Shown in pieces: positions 1-8,530 of a DNA stretch of 47,527 nucleotides. Made by a program: the position numbers and the translations under genes. Location of the stretch: positions 1-47,527 of the forward strand of contig NZ_JALNZY010000005.1 of NCBI RefSeq assembly GCF_023229105.1, given 5' to 3'. Under the pieces are notes generated by a model. It worked only from the letters and a program-made list of their open reading frames with translations, made no database searches and was not told the origin of the DNA. The stretch is from Sulfurimonas sp. GTDB taxonomy: Bacteria; Campylobacterota; Campylobacteria; Campylobacterales; Sulfurimonadaceae. Each line of letters opens with the position of its first letter. The first letter of the stretch is position 1.

Positions 1-762
1 GTCTAAAACACTCTTCTGAACTTTTTGCTTATCATCTGGATCCGTACCATAAAAATGCAGCTCAACTCTGCGGTTTTTTTCTCTGCCGCTCTCGGTTACA
101 TTTGTAGCTTTTGGAGAAAATTCTGAAAATCCTGCTGCGTTTATGCGTTTTGGATCAACTCCGTTTAAAAGCAGTTCTTGCAAAACAGATATAGCTCTAG
201 CGGAGGAGAGCTCCCAGTTGTCTTTAAAGGGAGCTCCCGAGCCGGGTGCTTGATTGTCTGTGTGTCCTTGTACGCTTACTTTTGTCTGATTTGGAAGTTC
301 CCCTACTATAAGTGCTATTCTTTTTAAAAAAAGCAACGCATCATCATTTTGAATAGTAGCGCTTCCTGATTTAAAAAGCAAAGCAGCAGGGAGTTCAATA
401 ACAAAGCCGTCTTGCGCTTCTTCAAGAGAGACTGCGGGACCATCCCCCTCTTTAGTCATCTCATTTATCTCTGTTAGAGCAGCCATCACTCTATTGACCT
501 GCTCATCTGTCTCATCTGCAGACTCGATAGGAGTTGATTCTTGGATACGTCTTTTAGAAACTTCTGTTTTGATGCCGCCCTCTAAAACACTCATAGCACC
601 AGAGAGAGAGCCGATTGCTTCAGATATTTTTTTTGCATCCATGCTCGACATGGAGAGAAGCAAAACGAAAAAACATAGAAGCAAAGACATTAAATCCCCA
701 AAGGCTGCCAGCCACATTGGAAGACACTTCTCACACTCGGGACATTTGTTTTTCTTAGCCAT
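1..762 (-). CDS. motB: Flagellar stator protein MotB/PomB (3' end outside window)
   Basis: Reading the minus strand from ATG at 762 gives 254 codons, open to the window edge. The product is the peptidoglycan-anchored B subunit of the flagellar stator. Near the N-terminus is a short Cys-rich stretch (CPECEKC, residues 7-13), then one membrane helix with the ion-binding aspartate D23 in the motif FGDLMSLLLCFF. The C-terminal half is an OmpA-like peptidoglycan-binding domain with GHTDN and a later SGREKNRRVELHF motif. The DLMSLLxCFF helix, with a cysteine seven residues after the aspartate, resembles the sodium-type PomB more than E. coli MotB. Its ATG overlaps the motA stop by one base (TAATG), so the two are translated together. 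Only the extreme C-terminus is missing. Confidence 0.95.
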   Translation of the reverse strand, partial: MAKKNKCPECEKCLPMWLAAFGDLMSLLLCFFVLLLSMSSMDAKKISEAIGSLSGAMSVLEGGIKTEVSKRRIQESTPIESADETDEQVNRVMAALTEINEMTKEGDGPAVSLEEAQDGFVIELPAALLFKSGSATIQNDDALLFLKRIALIVGELPNQTKVSVQGHTDNQAPGSGAPFKDNWELSSARAISVLQELLLNGVDPKRINAAGFSEFSPKATNVTESGREKNRRVELHFYGTDPDDKQKVQKSVLD

Positions 763-1526
763 TAGTTATATTGACTCACACGTTCTTTTGGAGGCAGGTA
801 GCTTAAGAGCTTTGCTTCCAATGCTCTTGGAGCATCTCCTGATTGAATGGACATAATCCCGGTTAAAATCATCTCTTTAACGAGTGTCTCTTCATCGTTT
901 CTTATGCCTAAAATATTTGCGATAGGAGTACCAACAACATTACCAATAATAGCACCGTACATGGTAGTTAGTAAGGCAACCGCCATAGAGGGACCAATTG
1001 CAGATGGGTCAGCCATATTTAAAAGCATGGCAACAAGACCTATGAGCGTTCCGACCATACCCATAGCCCCTGCAAGCCCAGCCCATTGACTAAAAATGGA
1101 ACCGTTTACCTTATGACGCGTACTTGTTTGCTCCATCTCAATCTCTAAAAGTTCCCTGATATTATCCGGCTCATTGCCATCAATTGCCATTGAGAGACCC
1201 TTTTTTAAAAATTGATTAGACTCATCATTTACCTCGCCCTCTAGTGCCAAAATACCATCTTTTCTGGCTTTTGTAGCAAACTGTACAAGTTTTTTTATAA
1301 GCTCTGTTTTGTCTTCTTCAGGCGGTCTAACAGCTACCATAAAAATTTTGACAAAAGATTTCATCTGCGACGGCTTAAATGAAATCATCAAAGAGCCAAT
1401 ACTGCCGCCTACAACTATAAGAACAGAAGGGACATCCATGTAAGCGCCAACGCCTACTCCCATAGCCATAGCACCCATCAAAAGTGCAAAGACTAAAACA
1501 ATACCAATGACCGTACCTAAATCCAT
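762..1526 (-). CDS. motA: Flagellar stator protein MotA/PomA
   Basis: This 254-residue inner-membrane protein forms the A subunit of the ion-driven flagellar stator. It has four hydrophobic segments (about residues 5-27, 30-50, 148-170 and 180-205). The charged cytoplasmic loop between helices 2 and 3 contacts the rotor in this family. The length and the motifs MDLGT at the start, SVLIVVGGS, GMVGTLIGLVAML and GPSMAVALLTTMYGA match the sodium-type PomA subgroup. A likely ribosome site, AAGGT, lies upstream of ATG 1526. The gene is first in a two-gene motA-motB operon with a one-base overlap. A sodium-driven motor is inferred from the resemblance, not shown. Confidence 0.95.
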   Translation of the reverse strand: MDLGTVIGIVLVFALLMGAMAMGVGVGAYMDVPSVLIVVGGSIGSLMISFKPSQMKSFVKIFMVAVRPPEEDKTELIKKLVQFATKARKDGILALEGEVNDESNQFLKKGLSMAIDGNEPDNIRELLEIEMEQTSTRHKVNGSIFSQWAGLAGAMGMVGTLIGLVAMLLNMADPSAIGPSMAVALLTTMYGAIIGNVVGTPIANILGIRNDEETLVKEMILTGIMSIQSGDAPRALEAKLLSYLPPKERVSQYN

Positions 1527-1635
1527 TCAAATACCTTATGACAAAATATTGAGCTTATAATACCACAAAAAATATTAGGCTCCACAATAAAAGGGGAATT
1601 TTACTGATTTAATTTCAAACACAAGAGCCAATCGG

Positions 1636-1641
1636 TATAAT
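1636..1641 (+). promoter_or_regulatory. Predicted -10 box for glmU
   Basis: A perfect TATAAT lies 28 bases before the glmU ATG. The run after it would give a short AT-rich leader. No clear -35 is seen, as is usual for housekeeping promoters in this phylum. Confidence 0.55.
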
Positions 1642-1669
1642 TTTGACACCTAGAAAAAAGAGTTAAAAA

Positions 1670-2974
1670 ATGAACAAAAACAAAATAAGCATCGTTATTT
1701 TAGCTGCCGGGAAAGGTAGTCGAATGAAGTCCGCTAAGGCGAAAGTTTTACACTCTATTTGCGGCAAAGAGATGCTATATTTTATAGTAAAAGCATCCCG
1801 TGAAATCAGTGATGACATAACCGTTGTAATAGCGCATCAAAAAGAGTCTGTTATGGCATCTATGAACTCATATTTTAATGATATAAATTTTGTTGTTCAA
1901 AATGATATAAACTTCCCGGGAACGGGTGGTGCTATGAAAAATATATCTGTAAAAAATGAAAGAGTTTTAGTTCTAAACGGAGATATGCCGCTTATAACCC
2001 CAAATGCTCTTAATGGATTTTTAAATACTAACTCTGATATCCTCATGTCTATATTTAATCTGCAAAACCCTGATGGATACGGCCGCGTAATTATTGAAGA
2101 GGAGCAAGTTAAAAAGATAGTCGAACAAAAAGATGCCTCAGGCATAGAGTTACAAATAACTACGGTAAATGCTGGTATATACCTATTTTCTAAAGATATT
2201 TTAAACAAATATATTCCACAACTCACTAACAATAACGCCCAAAAAGAGTACTACCTAACAGATGTTATCTCTATGGCAAAAGCAGATGGCTTAAGCATCT
2301 CTGCTCTTTTGGTTGAGGAAGAGCATTTTAAAGGTGTAAACTCCAAAAAAGACTTGGCAGATGCAGAGGAGATTATGCAGCAGAGAATCAATACCAAATG
2401 GATGGAAGCAGGTGTGAGCATGCAGCTTCCCTCAACCATCTATATTGAAGAGGGCGTAACTTTTGAGGGTGAGTGTATTGTTGAGAACGGCTGCCGCATA
2501 ACAGGCTCATCTAAAATAATCAACTCCCACATAAAAGCGCACAGCATCGTAGAAGAGAGCATAGTTAAAAACTCTGACGTAGGTCCTTTAGCTCACCTTC
2601 GCCCTGCTTCAAGCTTAGAAGACACGCATGTCGGAAACTTTGTAGAGATAAAAAAATCCACTCTCAAAGGCGTAAAAGCCGGGCACTTAAGCTATATAGG
2701 CGATGCAACTGTTGATGAGGGAACAAATATCGGAGCTGGAGTTATCACTTGCAACTATGACGGCATAAACAAATATAAAACCACTATCGGTAAAAATGTT
2801 TTTGTAGGAAGCGACTCTCAACTTATCGCTCCTATAACACTTGAAGACAATGTGATGGTCGCTGCCGGAACAACAGTGAGAAGCGGAACTATAAAGAGCG
2901 GAGAACTAGCCGTCAGTAGCGCAAAACAAAGGATTATAAAAGATTTTTACTATAAATTTTTTAGCAAAAAGTAA
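1670..2974 (+). CDS. glmU: Bifunctional UDP-GlcNAc pyrophosphorylase / GlcN-1-P acetyltransferase GlmU
   Basis: GlmU acetylates glucosamine-1-phosphate and couples it to UTP, giving UDP-GlcNAc for peptidoglycan and LPS in the cytoplasm. The N-terminal nucleotidyltransferase domain carries the signature LAAGKGSRMKS (residues 11-21) and the NGDMP metal/substrate motif near residue 104. The C-terminal half is a left-handed beta-helix of hexapeptide repeats with AGHLSYIGDA and the acetyltransferase motif NIGAGVITCNYDG. At 434 residues it is slightly shorter than the E. coli enzyme (456). It stands alone between a divergent stator operon and sbcD and has its own -10 box. Confidence 0.97.
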   Translation: MNKNKISIVILAAGKGSRMKSAKAKVLHSICGKEMLYFIVKASREISDDITVVIAHQKESVMASMNSYFNDINFVVQNDINFPGTGGAMKNISVKNERVLVLNGDMPLITPNALNGFLNTNSDILMSIFNLQNPDGYGRVIIEEEQVKKIVEQKDASGIELQITTVNAGIYLFSKDILNKYIPQLTNNNAQKEYYLTDVISMAKADGLSISALLVEEEHFKGVNSKKDLADAEEIMQQRINTKWMEAGVSMQLPSTIYIEEGVTFEGECIVENGCRITGSSKIINSHIKAHSIVEESIVKNSDVGPLAHLRPASSLEDTHVGNFVEIKKSTLKGVKAGHLSYIGDATVDEGTNIGAGVITCNYDGINKYKTTIGKNVFVGSDSQLIAPITLEDNVMVAAGTTVRSGTIKSGELAVSSAKQRIIKDFYYKFFSKK

Positions 2975-2998
2975 AAACTTTAAACGTCTGTTGTTTAA

Positions 2999-3004
2999 TA
3001 TAAT
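2999..3004 (+). promoter_or_regulatory. Predicted -10 box for sbcD-sbcC
   Basis: A perfect TATAAT lies 15 bases before the TTG start of sbcD. The transcript would have a very short leader carrying the ribosome site GAGGAAAAG. The same TATAATTTTGA string occurs before glmU, which supports a shared housekeeping promoter form. Confidence 0.5.
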
Positions 3005-3019
3005 TTTGAGGAAAAGCAG

Positions 3020-4138
3020 TTGAAAATCATCCATTTTAGCGATACTCACTTGGGATTTAACGATTTAGACATTTTAAACGATGAAAATATCAACCAAAGA
3101 GAAGCGGATTTTTATGATGCTTTTTCTCAAGTTATAGAGCAGATTAAAGAGATAAAACCAGACTTCATCATCCACACGGGAGATCTTTTTCACCGCTCAA
3201 GTCCCTCAAACCGTGCCATAACTTTTGCGCTTGAGCAGTTTAAGAGAATAGATGAGTTAAATATCCCTTTTATACTTATAGCCGGAAATCACTCAACGCC
3301 TAAAACAAACCTCTCTTCGCCGATTTTAAAGATATTTGAGAGTTTTAAAAACATACATGTATCTTACACTCAAGAGTACAAAAAGGTGGAGTTTGAGAGT
3401 GTGATATTTCATACCCTACCCCACATGAACGATGAGACAAAAGCACTCTCTCAGATAGAACTCTGCGAAGAAAGTATCCACAAAAACAAAAAAAATATCA
3501 TGATGATGCACTGCTCCGTTGGTGCAACTTATCTCATGTCGGAGTTTGGCGAGTGGGTTTACCCAGCCAACAAAGAGTATATTTTTAAGATGATGGACTA
3601 TGTAGCACTCGGGCACTGGCACGGTTTTTCTCAAGTGAGCAAACATGAAAATGTCTTTTACAGTGGCTCAACAGAGAGAACAAACCTGAACGATAAAAGA
3701 AACTCAAAAGGATTTGTGCTTGTCTCACTCAACGAAGCCCTACATATAGAGTATAAAGAGATAAAAATCCGCCCTATTCTTCTTAGAGAGATTGATTGTG
3801 AAGATTATCAAAACTCCGCTTCACAACTTGACACAAACGATATAAAAGATGCTCTTATAGAGGTAAGACTTACAAATCTAACTGCTCTTCAATCCATAGA
3901 TATCCAAAATGCAGAGATAAAAAAACTCTTCGCCGAAGCCCTACATGTAAGTGTAAAAAGAGAGTTTAAAAAAGGCATAAATGAAGCAAATATAGAAGGT
4001 ATTGAAGCTCTCTCTTTGGAAGAGTATTTTATAGAACATATAAAAGAAGATAGCAACGAAAAAGAGTTTGAGCGCTTAAAACCAAAGATTCAAGAGCTCT
4101 TTGCACAATACGAGGAGACTCATGATGATCCTCTCTAG
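3020..4138 (+). CDS. sbcD: Exonuclease SbcD / Mre11-type nuclease subunit
   Basis: This is the nuclease half of the SbcCD (Mre11-Rad50) complex, which opens DNA hairpins and processes blocked double-strand ends. The calcineurin-type phosphoesterase motifs appear in order: FSDTHLG (D8, H10), HTGDLFH, AGNHS, MMHCS and LGHWHG. Together they supply the two-metal site. The C-terminal part, after about residue 250, is charged and would hold the capping and SbcC-contact region. The start is TTG at 3020, with GAGGA upstream, because the conserved first strand (KIIHFSD) begins there. At 372 residues it has the usual length, and it overlaps the sbcC start by about 17 bases. Confidence 0.93.
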   Translation: MKIIHFSDTHLGFNDLDILNDENINQREADFYDAFSQVIEQIKEIKPDFIIHTGDLFHRSSPSNRAITFALEQFKRIDELNIPFILIAGNHSTPKTNLSSPILKIFESFKNIHVSYTQEYKKVEFESVIFHTLPHMNDETKALSQIELCEESIHKNKKNIMMMHCSVGATYLMSEFGEWVYPANKEYIFKMMDYVALGHWHGFSQVSKHENVFYSGSTERTNLNDKRNSKGFVLVSLNEALHIEYKEIKIRPILLREIDCEDYQNSASQLDTNDIKDALIEVRLTNLTALQSIDIQNAEIKKLFAEALHVSVKREFKKGINEANIEGIEALSLEEYFIEHIKEDSNEKEFERLKPKIQELFAQYEETHDDPL

Positions 4139-6494
4139 ACTCCACTTAGAAAATTTCAAAAAATACACCTCTAAGACAATAGAGTTTGGCGAGGGGCTTA
4201 TCGGCATCATCGGTAAAAACGGGAGCGGAAAATCCACCATCTTTGAAGCTATACTTTTTGCACTCTACGGAGAAGCAAAGACAAGAGGAAACAAGGAGCT
4301 TCTGCGAAATGCAAACGCAAATGAAAAAGAGACAGTTTCAGTAGAACTTGAGTTTGAGTTTGAAGCTATTTTATACAGAGTCGTTAGAGAGTTTCGCGGA
4401 AAAACCATGAGTGCTAATGCAAAGTTTTATAAAAATGGTGAGTTGACTACAAGCGGAGCAAAAGAGGTTACCGCCGCCATAGTAAAACTTACAAAGATGA
4501 GTAAAGATGCCTTTATGCACACGCTTTTTGCCTCTCAAAAAGAGCTAACAAGTCTTAGTGCGCTAAAAAATGAAGATAGAAAAAAGATGATAAGAAAGCT
4601 TTTAGGACTTGAAAAGATAGACTTTGTGGAAAAAGAGCTTATTGAGAAAAGTAGAGAGCTAAAGAGGGAGATAGAAGCCTTTAGGAAGGTGCTTTTAGGT
4701 GAAGATGAGATAAAGCTAAAACAGGAGCAGATAAAAGAGAGCGCTGCAGCAAATGAGGCTCTTTCTAAAGATGTTCTTAGTAAAAACCAAGAACTTGAAC
4801 ACATAAAAACTAGAGAGCAGAGCATAAAAAAAGAGCTTGAAATTTTCGCTAAAACTAAGGAGCAAAAACAGAAACTCTTCTCAGAACTCGAACTTCTCAA
4901 AAACACCAAAAGCTCAGAGATTCTAAACCAAGTAAAGCTAACAGCCGAGCTTCATCAGCTAGAGGACAAAGAGGAGAAACTTAAAAAGCTCCAACCCTTA
5001 AAAACAGAGTATACAGCGCTTCAAGAGAAGCTAAAAGAGCAAGACAGACTAAGAGAGTTGCACATAAAAAAAGAGGGGATTTTAAAAGAGCAAGCTCAGT
5101 TAAAACAGCAGTGGAAAAAGTCTAAGGCGGACATTGAGACACTTGAGAAAGCGTGTGATGGGTATGAGGAGTTTTTACTTAGTGCAAAAAACTTAGAGAC
5201 AGATATCGCCCTACTTCAAGAGAGTATAAACGCCAAACAAGCCTTAGAGAGTGAACTAAAAGCCGAGATAGTGAGTGAGCAAAAGCAGATAGACCTCACA
5301 AACCAAAAGATTAACAAACTTCGTGAACTTGGAAGTGAGTCGTCATGTCCAACTTGCACAAGACCGCTGCTAGAAGAGTATGACAATGTCATCAACTCAC
5401 TTGTAGATGCGGTAAATGAGACGCATCAAAAAAAGATAGCCGAGTATAAAGCGCAACTGCAAAATGTAGTGACTCAAAAAGCTGCATTTGAAGCAGAAAA
5501 AAAACCAAAAGATAAAGAGTTTTCAGAACTTACAAGCAACATAAAAATCATACAGAGCAAACTTCAAGACCTCAAAATTGTCAAAGAGCATTTTGTACAG
5601 ATAGAACAAAAAGGGATAAAAAACAAAGAGGAGCTAAAGGAGCTTGAGGCGTACAGTTACGATGAAAAGGCGCATGAAAAAATTAAAGCTTCACTTAACG
5701 CAATAGAACCACATTACAAACAGGCACTTAGCCTTGAGACAGAGCTAAAGAGAGTTGTTCTTGTGAAGTCAGACTTGTTACTTGTAAATAAAAAAATAGC
5801 GGAGCTAAAAGCCCTAGTTTTAAGCAAAGAAGCAGAGTTTAAACTCGTGATTTATGACGATGTAAAGCACAAGCATCAGCTTGAAGAGCATGAGAGCATA
5901 CTTAAAACAATAGAGTCAAAAACAGCATCTCTACATGAGATAAAAGTTCAAATTGCAAAGATTGAGGGCGAGATAAAAACTGTACAAAACTCCCTACAAA
6001 ACAACGAAATACAGCTAAAAAAAGTACAAACCAAAAAAGATGACTTAATCGACTATGAGAAAATCAAAACAAGTCTAGCAGAGTTCAAAACCCGCCTAAA
6101 CTCAAAAGTAGCCCCAAGGATATCAAGCATAGCATCAGAGATGTACGCTCAAATAACCAAAGGCAAATACCAGCACATAGAAGTAAGCAACGACTTTGAC
6201 TTTTTCATCTACGACGAAGGCAAAAAGTACCCCATAGAGCGATTTTCAGGCGGAGAAATAGACCTAGCAAACCTAGTTCTACGAATAGCCATCTCAAAAA
6301 CGCTCACAGAACTAAGCGGTGCAAGTAGCATAGGTTTCTTGGCATTTGATGAAGTCTTCGGAAGTCAAGACGAAAGCCGCCGCATTGAGATTCTAGAAGC
6401 CTTCCACACCATCAAAGAGCAATACCGACAAATATTTCTAATAAGCCACGAGATGGAGATAAAAGAGATGTTTGAACGGGTTGTGGAGTTGTGA
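4122..6494 (+). CDS. sbcC: SbcC / Rad50-type DNA repair ATPase
   Basis: This SMC-like ATPase partners SbcD. From ATG 4122 it has 790 residues. The Walker A motif GKNGSGKST is at residues 31-39. Long coiled-coil arms rich in K, E, L and Q flank a zinc hook CPTC (Cys409, Cys412). The C-terminal lobe carries the ABC signature FSGGE, Walker B LAFDEVFGS and the H-loop LISHE. An upstream in-frame TTG at 4101 exists, but GAGGAG at 4112-4117 sits correctly for ATG 4122 or 4125. The start lies inside sbcD, so the two are translationally coupled. The arms are shorter than those of E. coli SbcC (about 1048 residues), which is usual for this phylum. Confidence 0.93.
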   Translation: MMILSRLHLENFKKYTSKTIEFGEGLIGIIGKNGSGKSTIFEAILFALYGEAKTRGNKELLRNANANEKETVSVELEFEFEAILYRVVREFRGKTMSANAKFYKNGELTTSGAKEVTAAIVKLTKMSKDAFMHTLFASQKELTSLSALKNEDRKKMIRKLLGLEKIDFVEKELIEKSRELKREIEAFRKVLLGEDEIKLKQEQIKESAAANEALSKDVLSKNQELEHIKTREQSIKKELEIFAKTKEQKQKLFSELELLKNTKSSEILNQVKLTAELHQLEDKEEKLKKLQPLKTEYTALQEKLKEQDRLRELHIKKEGILKEQAQLKQQWKKSKADIETLEKACDGYEEFLLSAKNLETDIALLQESINAKQALESELKAEIVSEQKQIDLTNQKINKLRELGSESSCPTCTRPLLEEYDNVINSLVDAVNETHQKKIAEYKAQLQNVVTQKAAFEAEKKPKDKEFSELTSNIKIIQSKLQDLKIVKEHFVQIEQKGIKNKEELKELEAYSYDEKAHEKIKASLNAIEPHYKQALSLETELKRVVLVKSDLLLVNKKIAELKALVLSKEAEFKLVIYDDVKHKHQLEEHESILKTIESKTASLHEIKVQIAKIEGEIKTVQNSLQNNEIQLKKVQTKKDDLIDYEKIKTSLAEFKTRLNSKVAPRISSIASEMYAQITKGKYQHIEVSNDFDFFIYDEGKKYPIERFSGGEIDLANLVLRIAISKTLTELSGASSIGFLAFDEVFGSQDESRRIEILEAFHTIKEQYRQIFLISHEMEIKEMFERVVEL

Positions 6495-6553
6495 AAACTG
6501 TCTCTTAACAATATTTTGATAAAATTTCATATTATTTTGCTCTGGAGAAACTA

Positions 6554-6667
6554 GTGACAATAAAAGCAATCGACCTATTTTGTGGTGCAGGGGGAGGTAC
6601 AAGAGGACTACTTGATGCAGGAATAGACGTAATTGCCGGATTTGATATTGACAAATCCCTTAACTGA
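6554..6667 (+). pseudogene. N-terminal remnant of a DNA (cytosine-5) methyltransferase
   Basis: GTG at 6554, preceded by CTGGAGAAA, opens a 37-residue frame ending at TGA 6665-6667. The peptide carries C5-methyltransferase motif I, IDLFCGAGGGTRGLL, which binds S-adenosylmethionine, followed by the motif II-like strand AGFDID. It then stops. Motifs IV (PCQ), VI, VIII and X and the target-recognition domain are absent here and downstream. The frame is too short to fold or act as an enzyme. I read it as the stump of a deleted methyltransferase gene, probably once part of a restriction-modification system. It lies between sbcC and nosD. Confidence 0.85.
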
Positions 6668-6773
6668 AAGTTACTAAAATCTTAATTCTATTTATTAGTA
6701 TTTATATTTCAGTATTCATCGCTAAATATGTCATAATATGAAATCAAAATTCGTCTTGATTTTTAGGATATTT

Positions 6774-8009
6774 ATGTTTAAAGCACTTCTTTTTATCTCT
6801 TTAACATTTGTCATAAGCGCAAATGCCAATTTACTACAAGAGGCTATTGACTCGGCATCAGATGCTTCGGTGCTAAAATTATCTGCGGGCATCTATAAAG
6901 GCAATATTGTCATAGACAAGCCTCTTACTATAGTGGCTAAAGAGGACGGCGTTATTATAGAGGGAGTAGGTAGGGGAAATGTTATAACCGTAAAAAGTTC
7001 ACATGTAAAGCTAGTAAATTTAACCATAATTAAAAGTGGCACAAGAGTAGATTTGATGGATTCTGCTATTTTTATAAATAACGCGCAACATGTAAGCGTA
7101 GAAAACTGCACAATCGAGGATTCTCTTTTTGGAATTTTTATGGACAATGTAAGTAATTCTATGATTTTAAACAATGAAATATCTTCAAACGGTGAAAGTA
7201 TAGGTCTTAGAGGCGATGGTCTTAGACTCTGGTTTAGCCATAATAACAAGATACAAAACAATAGATTTATAAAATCACGTGACATAGTTTTCATGCATTC
7301 AAACAACAATACTATTGCAAACAACTTCATACAAGAGTGCAGATATGCCATATATACGCAACATGCAAATAAGAATCTGATACAGAGCAATATAATCAAA
7401 AAAAATGCTGTAGGCGTGATGCTTGAAGGAAGCTTTGACACAAACGTAACCGACAACATAATAGCAGGACGTCACGGTGCACAGACAAGTTTGGGCATAC
7501 TTTTAAAAGGCGCATCAAATATACATGTAGAACAAAACAGTATAGGAGCGTGCAATCAAGCACTCTACATAGACAACTCTCCAAAAATGCATGATACAAA
7601 AAACTGGATTTTGGATAATAAAATCGTCTACAGCACAAAAGGTTTAAATTTTAAAAACTACAGCATAAAAAATGTCATAAAAAGAAATGAACTATTTGGC
7701 AACATGGACAACATCATGACAGATAGCCGTAACGGCAGAACAAATGAAAACGAGGTAGAGGGAAACTACTGGGATGATTATGAGGGATTTGACATAAACA
7801 AAGACAATATAGGCGACAACTCTTACATAAAGTATCTCTATCTTGACCAACTTTGGATTGAGTATCCAAAATTACAATTTTTCTACGGCTCTCCCGTCTT
7901 ATCTTTGTTAAATTTTTTACTAAAAGTAGCCCCTTTTATGGAGCCTATTTTTTTAATAGAAGATAAGCAACCTATATTTAAAATTTCTAAACACTCTTGC
8001 ATAATGTAA
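6774..8009 (+). CDS. nosD: NosD-family periplasmic protein, parallel beta-helix
   Basis: NosD is a periplasmic accessory protein for assembling the copper centres of nitrous oxide reductase. The product (411 residues) begins with a signal peptide (MFKALLFISLTFVISANA), followed by many beta-helix turns with N- and I-rich repeats (NNxI). The C-terminal segment has the family motifs GNYWDDYEG and GDNSY, then a tail of the form SPVLSLLNFLLKVAP. ATG 6774 has TAGGAT six bases upstream. An earlier in-frame ATG at 6738 overlaps a probable -10 (CATAAT, 6732-6737) and would spoil the signal peptide. No nosZ, nosF or nosY lies in the window, so the gene is separate from any nos cluster, or is a CASH-domain paralogue with another client. 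Confidence 0.85.
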   Translation: MFKALLFISLTFVISANANLLQEAIDSASDASVLKLSAGIYKGNIVIDKPLTIVAKEDGVIIEGVGRGNVITVKSSHVKLVNLTIIKSGTRVDLMDSAIFINNAQHVSVENCTIEDSLFGIFMDNVSNSMILNNEISSNGESIGLRGDGLRLWFSHNNKIQNNRFIKSRDIVFMHSNNNTIANNFIQECRYAIYTQHANKNLIQSNIIKKNAVGVMLEGSFDTNVTDNIIAGRHGAQTSLGILLKGASNIHVEQNSIGACNQALYIDNSPKMHDTKNWILDNKIVYSTKGLNFKNYSIKNVIKRNELFGNMDNIMTDSRNGRTNENEVEGNYWDDYEGFDINKDNIGDNSYIKYLYLDQLWIEYPKLQFFYGSPVLSLLNFLLKVAPFMEPIFLIEDKQPIFKISKHSCIM

Positions 8010-8031
8010 ATTTACACTCCTGCATAAGAGT
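7993..8031 (+). repeat. Nested inverted repeat at the nosD stop codon
   Basis: ACTCTT (7993-7998) pairs with AAGAGT (8026-8031). GCA and TGC extend it inward, and a perfect 12-base palindrome, TGTAAATTTACA (8005-8016), lies in the centre. The nosD stop is inside it. No T tract follows, so it may be an RNA 3'-end stabiliser or a protein site as easily as a terminator. Confidence 0.5.
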
Positions 8032-8133
8032 AGAGTTGCCAAGTTTAAATAAAGTTTAGCATGGTTAATATATGTAAAACATATTGAGAGTTTTACTTTC
8101 TTATTGTTGCTAAAAATCATCTAAGGAAATCAT

Positions 8134-8526
8134 ATGAAAATCTCGAAACTTATTTTATCGTTTGTGCTCAGTGTAACTCTGTTTACTCAAGTTTTATCGG
8201 CACAGATTGTTTCTACTGGGGCTGTTCTTGGACAATCTAGCGTAATATCATCTAAAGAAAAACTCTCTCAGATTATATCTCGTGAGGATGTAGCAAAGAA
8301 ATTTGAAGAGTTAGGTGTAGATTCAAAAGCTATTGAAGCGAGAATCGCTTCTATGACGGATGAAGAAGCATCAAGAGTTGCATATCAGATTGACACATTG
8401 CCAGCTGGTGCAGATGCAGGCATGTCAATAATTGGTGCTATTGTTTTTATTTTTATAGTTTTACTCATTACAGATATTCTTGGAGTAACAAAAGTTTTTA
8501 ACTTTACAAAACCTATAATCAACTAG
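8134..8526 (+). CDS. PA2779 family membrane protein
   Basis: This 130-residue protein has an N-terminal signal-like helix (about residues 5-23), a polar middle and a second hydrophobic segment near residues 97-118. It matches the small PA2779 family, which is regularly encoded just before a PA2778-type cysteine peptidase, as here with a 4-base gap. The middle segment (SREDVAKKFEELGVDSKAIEARI) is the recognisable part. AAGGAAATCAT precedes the ATG. The function of the pair is not established; its location suggests an envelope role tied to the next gene. The family assignment is from memory of the motif and gene order. Confidence 0.75.
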   Translation: MKISKLILSFVLSVTLFTQVLSAQIVSTGAVLGQSSVISSKEKLSQIISREDVAKKFEELGVDSKAIEARIASMTDEEASRVAYQIDTLPAGADAGMSIIGAIVFIFIVLLITDILGVTKVFNFTKPIIN

Positions 8527-8530
8527 TAAA

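Noticed and set aside
494..856. A 120-residue plus-strand ORF over the stator genes
   Set aside because: It is antisense to motB and motA, whose motifs are certain; the frame is a shadow.
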